Source: Kingdonia uniflora
Taxonomy: Eukaryota; Streptophyta; Magnoliopsida; Ranunculales; Circaeasteraceae
Direction of reading: 5' to 3'
NCBI GenBank assembly: GCA_014058105.1
Contig: JACGCM010001272.1
Span: forward strand, 4,092,001-4,156,000
Length of the DNA: 64,000 bases
The notes beneath the pieces are model-generated. The model was not told where the DNA came from, ran no database searches, and saw only the letters and a list, made by a program, of their open reading frames with translations. A program made the position numbers and the translations under genes. Within the stretch, counting starts at the first letter, position 1, and each line of letters begins with the position of its first letter. Shown piece by piece: positions 56,696-64,000 of the stretch.

Positions 56696-59600
56696 CAAGT
56701 CTTGTTTGGTGGTTGAAAGTTCATCTTGTAAGGGTTTGAAGTTGATGGTTGAGACTATGCTGGAACTTGTCTTGGAGGGTTGAAGTTTGGCCTTGCCCTA
56801 CCTCTCATTGTAGAACTACCATCACTTACCCCACCACCTCTTGTACCACCAACATTCTTTCCATCTCTACTACCCCTTACCCCACCTGCCACTGCATTAC
56901 CAGCTCCAGAAAGGTCAATGCCAATCCCAATGGCACCTCTATAACTGTTATAGTGAATACCAGCTCTATTTTTACCTCTTGATTTACCCCTTGCTCTATT
57001 TGTACTCCTTCCAGCACTTCCACCCCTCCCACTTACATTAGGTGTTATAGGTGGCTAAATTATGTTCCTCCTATGCTTAGCCCTGCTAGAGTGTGTATCA
57101 ACTCGTAGCCTTTATCTTGGTATACTTGGCCTTGGTGGAACAGGAACACCCTTACAAGTCTTTTTATTATGTCCAAATCCCCTATACTAACCACATTTTT
57201 GTGTGCACCTTGTGCCTCATTTGGATCCACTATCCTTGATCTTCCAGACCCCCTCACCAATGATGGGGGTGACCAATCATCATTTGGCTATAAAAAAATA
57301 GAGAACACAATTCCCCAATTAGTTAACAAATGACATCTTTAGACCTTGCATATATACAAAATAGTAAGATTTACACTTTTACCTTGTTCCAATCAGATGA
57401 ATCAACCATTGGATAGATAGCTTTTCTATATATGGCAACATATAAAGACACTCTATGATATGGACTACAATACCTGCGTTAACATTAAAACATATAACTA
57501 ATGTAAACAAAGACAAAAAATTTAATTAAATATGTGATACTTACTCAACCCAAGATTCTCTAAATGGTAATAATATACTCACTGTATGCATACATGGCAG
57601 GCCAGTGAGTTGCCACTCATTGCAATCACACTCATGTTTCTCAGTATTAACCCTCCATATTTGCCCATTTACAGCAATAGCAACAAAACATCCACCAGCA
57701 ATACCTTCAGGATGGTAGTGCCCATAGAATGTCTCCATTTTTACAATGTGATTCACAACTCTTGGCACTAACCCTGAAAAGAAAGTTCAAACCTTAGCAA
57801 GTTATAAACTAAACAAAACCTATATAAACAAAGATCAATTTTATAAGTTATAGTATCATACCATCTTGGTCTCATTCCCTTGTTCTTAATATTTTGTTAT
57901 ATATCAGCTTCATTAGCATCAAATTCAATTTCTCTAAGGCTCTGTGAACTGGCTTATCTCTAATCTTTAATATCCAATTGTTGAAAGATTTTGAGAAGTT
58001 GTTTGTTATGTGCTCACATTTGGATGTGAAGTCAAAATGTGATCTTTCCCAATGTTCATATGGTTCCTTCACCAACCAATCATATGTTGCAGGGTTATCA
58101 ACTTTAAGTTTGTCCATCTTCTCATCTTTCTCATTTTTTTAAAAACTTTTTACACCCCCCCCCCCCCCCACCCCCAAACAAGACTCTCCAAATGTGTGCC
58201 CCTGTGGTACTTCATCATATTCTTGTACATATGTCTGAAACAAAGCCTATGGTTTGCATTAGAGAATACATATGCAATAGCCTGTATAAGACCTTTTTGC
58301 CTTTCACTGATAAAGGTCAACTTGTTTTTGCGCATATTTAAATAAGGTTTCAATTTTTATAGAAAATTAAATCAAGTTTCAAAACATTCAGACCTGCGTA
58401 AGTACACTGTTATTGGGAATAACCCATTGTTTCCATCTAGTCCAATAATAAACGGACATACTCCACCATATTTCTCCTTGAGGAAGCATCCATCCAAACC
58501 AAGTATAGGTCTACAACCATCCACAAATTCATCCAAAGATGCTTTATAGCAATACAAGTCCCAGTCCACTGATTAGTGTTAATGTCCTTGCTAGTCCTAG
58601 CTATACTTCCAGGGTTATAACTCAATATCTATCTACATATCTCAAGCTGTAACACATACCCCTCATCATATGAACCCACAATCCTCTCCATACAAATAGT
58701 CCATGCATTCCATACAGTATAGTAAGAAATATCAATCCCATAATTTACTCTAATCAACTCTATCACATCACAAGGCTCAGTGATCCTAATTGTTCTCATT
58801 GTATTCTCAGCTTCATTTGCCACCTATCCAGCATGAGCCAACTTATTTTTGGATTTACCCTTCCCTTTGCAAGTATGGATCAACATACTACTTTTTCTCA
58901 ATTTGAAGGTATGGCCATCAGGTATTACCCTGGCATAAAAGAGCCACTCACAACCTTCATCTCTTTCACTGCATTCAAGTCAATTTCTATAGCTCTCATT
59001 CTTTCTCTGGTGATAGAGTACCTTATTTACTATACTCCATCTTATAATATAAGCTCTTGCAGTATGCACTGTAGGCCACTCCATCTCAAGTACCAAGTCA
59101 CAAACCTTTTGAAATGGATCTTTAGCAACTGGGGTTTTTTTTTCCACTCCAAAGATGTTCTCAGTTTCTTCAGCAAAATTTCTTAACTCCTCATCACACT
59201 TATCTATGTCTTCTTGAGTAGGCCCTTCATTACCATTCAAATAAGTATGAGTAGAGTAATATCCTTCTTCAGCAACTAAGTTATCAGGGTCTATTTTAGC
59301 AGGATAATCATTAAAAGTGGACTCAATTGGTATATCATCACCAACTCTATCACCAATTGGTATATCATCACCAAGTCCATCAACAACCCCCCCCCCCCCC
59401 TCACATCTAATATGATCACATCATCATCACTATCATACATAATTGGTATATCATCTAGGGTTTCTTCTGGTAATTCACTTTTTCTAACCTTTTTGGGTTT
59501 GGGTACAAGACTTGAAGTATACTTTTCTTTTCTTTTAGCATTTATTTTCTTAGCTTCAACTGTTGGTTTCTTTCTTTGATTCAGTTGGATTTTTTCCTTT

Positions 59601-60162
59601 GGTTCAACTGGGATTTTGGTCATAGATATAGTTGAAGTTTTTCTTTTAGATTTAGTTTGATCCTTACTCTTGGGTTCAATAGTTGGAACATTTGTACCTC
59701 TCTTAATATTACCCACTTTAGGTATAGAAGGATCAACATCAAAAATAGGTGAGGCCACCTCAGGCTGGGTTGGGAGAGCATGACCCTCATCAATGTCAAG
59801 AGTTATTACTTTAGGATATTCTTGGCTTTGGTTAGTTTATGATAGGGGCAAAGCAGGTCCATTATTATCTAAATAGAAATGTATATCACCCACCACCTCC
59901 AAATCAATATTATCCCAATAATACAACAAATCATTGTCACTCTTTACTTAAACAATTTTACCAAGGTGGATAGTACTTAAATTAAACACAGTCCTAGGTG
60001 GCATAAGATTGCTTACTTTAATCAAGTAAAAAATGCATAATCCATCAAGTATATGTAAGAAAACCTATCCCCATCTACCCTATCATATCTTTCTACCTTT
60101 CCTCCCACATACAAGTCATGAGTGTACCCAATACCCCAACTAAGTTTTATCCAAGTACTCAT
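56696..60162 (-). pseudogene. MULE (MuDR-type) transposase, broken
   Basis: ATG at 60,162 opens MSTWIKLSWGIGYTHDLYVGG, followed by a Lys/Pro-rich linker (59,758-59,291). The MuDR DNA-binding region at about 59,120-58,860 has VCDLVLEMEWPTVHTARAYI and CEWLFYARVIPDGHTFKLR. The catalytic domain has FVDGCRPILGLDGCFLKEKY (first Asp), DGNNGLFPI, then FISERQKGLIQAI, in which the second catalytic Asp of the SDRQKG motif is Glu, and HRLCFRHMYKNMMKYHRG. WERSHFDFTSKCEHITNNFS, a SWIM finger (CDCNEWQLTGLPCMH, 57,680-57,600), a C-terminal zinc knuckle with one stop (GHNKKTC, about 57,170) and a Gly/Arg-rich tail follow. The segment with W-x-W-F between the two Asp parts seems lost. Several stops and frame changes, one at a C-run at 58,155. 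Confidence 0.88.
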
Positions 60163-60699
60163 AGTTTCACCCCTGTAGTAAAAGTACAAAAACAAATTCT
60201 ATAAAAAAATTACATTTATCATAGTTACATCCCAAAACAAAAAAACTAATACATATGTTACATAATCATTAACTTCCAAACCCCTTATTATTCAAAATCC
60301 TTATTTTTATATTTAACAAACCCTAATTGAATCAAAACCATAATTTTATATTCGAAAACCCCAATCCCCAAACAGTTATATATAGTAATTGGGTTATAGT
60401 AAACTGGGATTTGCACTTTAAACAATGAGATCAAACATTATTTACATCGAGAAGAGAGAAAGATATGGTTCGTTGATAAATTTTTAACTTCGTCTTCCAA
60501 CTTTCCTCTGGTACAATAGTTTATTTTGCTACAATGGCTTCCTTTACTTGCTACAATTGTAGTATAAATGTTTTGAAATAGAGAGAAAGAGAGAGAGAGT
60601 TAGGTAAATGGGGGAAAGCTCCCGCTCAAATAAATGACATGTGTCGTGATCGTAGCGGCGACATTAGGAAAGATCTGAGCCGTTAATTTAAGAGATTAT

Positions 60700-60774
60700 G
60701 GCAACCGGTTGCCTAAGTCTATGTGCTTGGCACCCGAGGGTATTTTTGGAAGTTCGCCAAAATTTGACCAATCA
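60700..60774 (-). repeat. Right terminal inverted repeat of MULE (recognisable part)
   Basis: Reverse complement of 53,541-53,622 with about one mismatch in five. Confidence 0.75.
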
Positions 60775-60812
60775 AATATTGAAGTTTGATCTAAACTCAA
60801 TTTGATGTGTCT

Positions 60813-61030
60813 TGTTGAAGATGTCTTTAGTCTTTAACTAGAATGAGTCCTTACCTATTTTGCTGATTAGTAGTTATTCTAATTAGTGGCATAAGACTAG
60901 GAGTAAGTTAAGCATTGCTTTGAGTATGTGAACAACTTATAAATAGGTATATCTAAAAGTTGGTTTATCATCAGTTTTCAGTTCATCAATAAAACTTGTT
61001 TGTTCTGTATTTGATCCTCTAAGAAAATTA
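60813..61030 (+). repeat. Probable 5' LTR of copia 3
   Basis: Begins TGTTGAAGATGTC; TATA box TTATAAATAGG near 60,938; AATAAAACTTG near 60,989 as polyadenylation-type signal. The end is uncertain, because no TGGTATCAG primer site is seen before the gag ATG at 61,051. Confidence 0.45.
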
Positions 61031-61050
61031 AGAATTGCAGGCTTACAACA

Positions 61051-61912
61051 ATGAACAGATCAATTCAACCTCAACTTCTAAGGTTTTTTGGAAAGAATTT
61101 TGATCAATGGTGTATCCAGATGAAGGCCTTGTTTGGCTTTCAGGAGCTATCTGAGATTATCGATCTTGGGTATGTTGAGCCTCTGGATCAGGCAGCAGTT
61201 GTAGCTCTCCCTCAAGTCCAGAAAGACAGTTTGAGAGAAAACAAAAAGAAGGACAAGAAGGCCTTATTTTTTCTCTATCAAGCCGTAGACGAAATTGTCT
61301 TTGAAAAAATCTCAAATGCAACAACAGCTAAAGTTGTATGGGAGATGTTACAAAAATCATACAAAGGGGATGAAAAGGTAAAGAGTATAAGGTTGTAAAC
61401 CTTACGAGGTGAATTCGAAACTCTCTTTATGAATGATTTAGATACCATATCTGATTATTTTTCTTGAGTGCAATATGTTGTCAATCAATTACGGGTTAAT
61501 GCTAAAAAATTGGAAGATTTACGTGTTGTTGAAAAGGTCATGAGATCCTTAACAGGTCGGTTTGATTATGTTGTTTCTGCAATTGAAGAATGAAGAAATC
61601 TATCGACAATGACAATCGAAGGATTGATGTTCATTATGTTCTCACGAGCATAGAATGAATCACAGAGCTTGAGGTTCTTTAGAACAAGCATTTTAAAGCA
61701 AGGTGACGATGTCTAGTAAAGCTACTTCGAGTGATGGAAAACATTCAGATTAAAACGAAGGCGGGAAGACTCATGACTCCAAGAATAATGTCTCAACAAT
61801 GGAACTAAACTCCAACCAACAAACATTTGAAGGTCGAAGGTATGATAAATCCAAAATTTAATGTTTTCGTTGCAAGGAGTATGGACATTATCGTTCGGAA
61901 TGTATAGCTAAA
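61051..61912 (+). pseudogene. gag: gag of copia 3, broken
   Basis: ATG at 61,051 opens MNRSIQPQLLRFFGKNFDQW and reads through KKDKKALFFLYQAVDEIVFE to a stop at 61,396-61,398. The next parts, with stops, give LRGEFETLFMND, LEDLRVVEKVMRSLTGRFD and, near 61,861-61,902, an intact CCHC zinc knuckle CFRCKEYGHYRSEC. This is the common copia Gag with DUF4219/UBN2-like core. Confidence 0.82.
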
Positions 61913-62553
61913 TTGTATAAGAATAATTCTCAACATGCTAGCTATGCTGAAGATGAGGTCCAGAAGAAGGAAACCTTGTTGTTAACTTACAGTGTTACAG
62001 AAGAAGGTCATCTCGACAAGTGGTATTTGGATACCAGGTGTAGTAACCACATGTACGGAAAGAGGGAGCTATTTTCTCACCTAGATGAATCGGTAGGCGG
62101 GGAAGTGAACTTCGGAAATAAAGCGAAAGTGTCCATCATGGGGAAAGGTAAAGTTCTCATACGATGAAGGATGCTTCTCATCAACATATCTCGGATATGT
62201 TTTATGATCCTAGTTTACACTGGAATTTGCTAAGTATGAGTCAGCTCTCCGAGAAAGGTCTTCGAATCATCATCGACAATGGTGTTTGCACTATTGAAAA
62301 TCAGAAAAGTGAGGATATTACCATCATTAAGATGACTAAAAATCATATGTTTCCTTTACCTTTACAGACTAAAATGGTTTGTTCTTTCAGTGTTATGGTT
62401 ATGGATACAAACTGGTTATGGCACTTTCGTTTCGGTCATCTAAACTTCAATGGATTAAGGTTATTGGCAAGCAAAGAAATGGTTACTGGTCTACCTTTAT
62501 TGGGAAGCTTTAATAAGTTGTGTGAGGGTTGTATTCTTGGCAAGCAACACTGA
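61913..62553 (+). pseudogene. Protease and GAG-preintegrase of copia 3
   Basis: 61,913-62,167 includes KWYLDTRCSNHMYGKRELF; the protease triad D-(S/T)-G has Arg for Gly. A stop at 62,165-62,167 is followed by an overlapping frame 62,164-62,553 with HWNLLSMSQLSEKGLRI and WLWHFRFGHLNFNGLRLLA, the GAG-preintegrase with zinc-binding His-Cys residues (LCEGCILGKQH). Confidence 0.82.
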
Positions 62554-62967
62554 GACTCTTTTCTAGTAGGCAAGTCACGACGAGCAAAGCAGCAGCTAGA
62601 GCTTGTGCACTCAGATATTTGCAGACCAATGAAGGTTGTATCCCATGGAGGTAATTGGTATTTTCTTACTTTCATCGATGATTTTAGTATAAAAAAACTT
62701 GGGTCTATATGTTGAAGCAAAAATCTGAGGCCTTTGGTATATTTAATGACTTCAAAGTTTATGTGGAAAGACAAAGTGGTCGTAGTTTGAAGATATTTTG
62801 AACGGATTTAGGAGGAGAATACGCATCTAACGAATTCTCTGAGTTCTGTAAAACTCGTGGAATTAGGCATCAACTTACAGCCAGCTATACACCTAAACAC
62901 AACGGAGTTTCAGAGAAGAAGAATAGAACAATTGTTGAAATGGCGCAAAGTATGTTGAAAGAAAAAA
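62554..62967 (+). pseudogene. Integrase core of copia 3, frameshifted
   Basis: ELVHSDICRPMKVVSHGGN and FLTFIDDFS in one frame, then after an A-run at about 62,690 AFGIFNDFKVYVERQSGRS, DLGGEYASNEFSEFCKTRG and YTPKHNGVSEKKNRTIVE in another. The three acidic residues (HSD, TDLGGE, VSEKKN) are present. A second A-run at 62,961-62,969 shifts the frame again. One TGA (62,551) and one TGA (62,799) remain. Confidence 0.82.
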
Positions 62968-64000
62968 AACTTACCCAAAAGTTTTTGGGCAGAAACTGTT
63001 ACGTGTGTTGTTTATCTTTTGAAAATGTGTCCAACAAAGAATGTTCTTGATATGACACCTGAGGGGGCGTGGATCGGCTATAAACCTGACGTTGAAGCCC
63101 TTCGAGTATTTGGGTGTGTTACCTATGCACATGTACCTGCTGAAAAATGGAAGAATTTTGATGATAAAGGCAAGAAGAATATTTTCATTGGCTATAGTGA
63201 GCGCACTAAAGGTTATAAATTGTTTAATCCCAAAATGAATGCAGTCGTTGTGAGTAGGGATGCTGAATTCAATGAAGCCAAGGCTTGGAATTGGACGACT
63301 GAAGAGAAGAAACAGATGGGAATGGATGTGATTGAGGAGTCAATTAGTAATGATACACAACCTGATCCAGCACCTCAAAATTTAGGCAATATGATTCCAT
63401 CTTCTTCCTCTTTAACTCATGGTGAAGCGACTTGTACATCGACGCGTACTCGTTCTCTGCCGGCATACTTGGAAGATTATGATATGGCCTATGATAGTGA
63501 TGTCTCTTATGAGGAACTTGCACAGTTTGTGTTGTTTGCAGATTGTGATTCTCTCACCGTTGGAGAAGCAGTACAAAATGAAGGTTGGGTTCGTGCGATG
63601 GATGACAAAATAAATTCCATTGAAAAAAATGATACTTGGGAGTTAACTTCTCTTCCTTTAGGAAATAAATCAATTGACATCAAATGGGTTTTCAAAACCA
63701 AGTATAAACCCGACGGACAAGTGGAATGGTTGGAGGCGAGGTTGGTGGTGAAAGGATACAAGCATAAGCCGGGTATCGACTATTATGAAGTTTTTGCACC
63801 TGTTGCAAGACTTGATACGATTCGAATGGTTATTGCTTTAGCTGCCCAAATGAAGTGGAAGATACATCAGATGGATGTAAAATCGGCATTTCTAAATGGA
63901 GTACTCAAAGAAAAAGTCTTTGTCGATCAGCCCATTGGTTATGTGAAGAAGGGTCACGAAAACAAGGTTCTGAAGCTAAAGAAAGCACTTTACGGGTTAA
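62968..64000 (+). CDS. pol: Integrase C-terminus and RT of copia 3, open to the window edge
   Basis: One frame without stops from [18 protein letters not shown] to the last base, about 344 codons. It has [20 protein letters not shown] and [16 protein letters not shown] (integrase C-terminal region), an acidic linker, then [73 protein letters not shown] and the start of the LYGL motif at the edge. The YVDD catalytic box is outside the window. The first residue is not a true start; this is part of the Gag-Pol polyprotein. Confidence 0.85.

Larger units (their letters stand above)
53541..60774 (-). mobile_element. Mutator-like element (MULE) with convergent genes
   Basis: 53,541-53,622 is an imperfect reverse complement of 60,700-60,774; landmarks are TGACTGGTCA / TGACCAATCA, AACTTCCAAAAACACCCTCG / CGAGGGTATTTTTGGAAGTT and TTACCGGTTG / CAACCGGTT. 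Between them lie a MuDR-type transposase on - and a zinc-finger ORF plus other sequence on +. The ends further out could not be paired: on the right the copia 3 LTR starts at about 60,813. The 9-bp target duplication typical for Mutator elements was therefore not found. Confidence 0.8.
60813..64000 (+). mobile_element. Ty1/copia retrotransposon (copia 3), 5' part, runs off window
   Basis: LTR-like sequence with a TATA box is followed by gag, zinc knuckle, protease motif, GAG-preintegrase, integrase and RT in the copia order. The Pol part up to about 62,970 is broken by stops and A-run frameshifts, but the last 1.03 kb is open. The 3' half and 3' LTR are outside. Confidence 0.85.

Overview
The window is nuclear plant DNA, most likely from a eudicot. 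It is AT-rich and consists almost entirely of decayed, nested transposable elements: Ty3/gypsy of the Tat type, several Ty1/copia elements, a PIF/Harbinger element, a Helitron and a Mutator-like element (MULE). The only host-like coding sequence recognised is a truncated gene of the plant-specific DUF295 (KIB, F-box associated) family. No tRNA, rRNA or intact host gene was found. Nearly every coding region carries stops or frameshifts; the main exception is an open copia reading frame that runs off the right edge.

Layout. 1-11,374: Tat element A, its 5' LTR cut by the window start, with gag, protease, RT, two RNase H regions and integrase on +, then a 5 kb 3' region with tandem repeats and antisense ORFs. 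11,410-12,066: a large foldback hairpin. About 11,750-16,130: a PIF/Harbinger element with two convergent genes and inverted subterminal 41-bp repeats. 16,280-16,455: a candidate MITE. 18,591-19,198: DUF295 gene fragment, cut exactly at the 3' terminus of a Helitron whose Pif1-type helicase remnant lies at 20,556-21,894 (-). 23,058-27,059: a complete but internally deleted copia element on -, with a perfect 5-bp target duplication. 28,877-52,106: a second copia element (+) split inside its integrase by Tat element B (32,178-48,739), which itself holds a 1.9 kb insertion. 53,541-60,774: a MULE with transposase on - and a two-module GRF-type zinc-finger ORF on +. 60,813-64,000: the 5' part of a third copia element.

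The most interesting signal is in the two Tat elements. Their LTRs differ in length and little of the sequence is alike, yet both carry, between pol and the 3' LTR, two antisense ORFs that align between the elements: a roughly 100-codon ORF near the 3' LTR and a longer coiled-coil gene that starts MV(K/Q)TRSQR and ends in a domain with an ungapped conserved block. Both elements also have Lys in place of the integrase catalytic Glu, and each has a different tandem-repeat array at the same place after pol. Element order shows nesting: copia 2 was present first, Tat B inserted in it, and a further LTR-like sequence inserted in Tat B.
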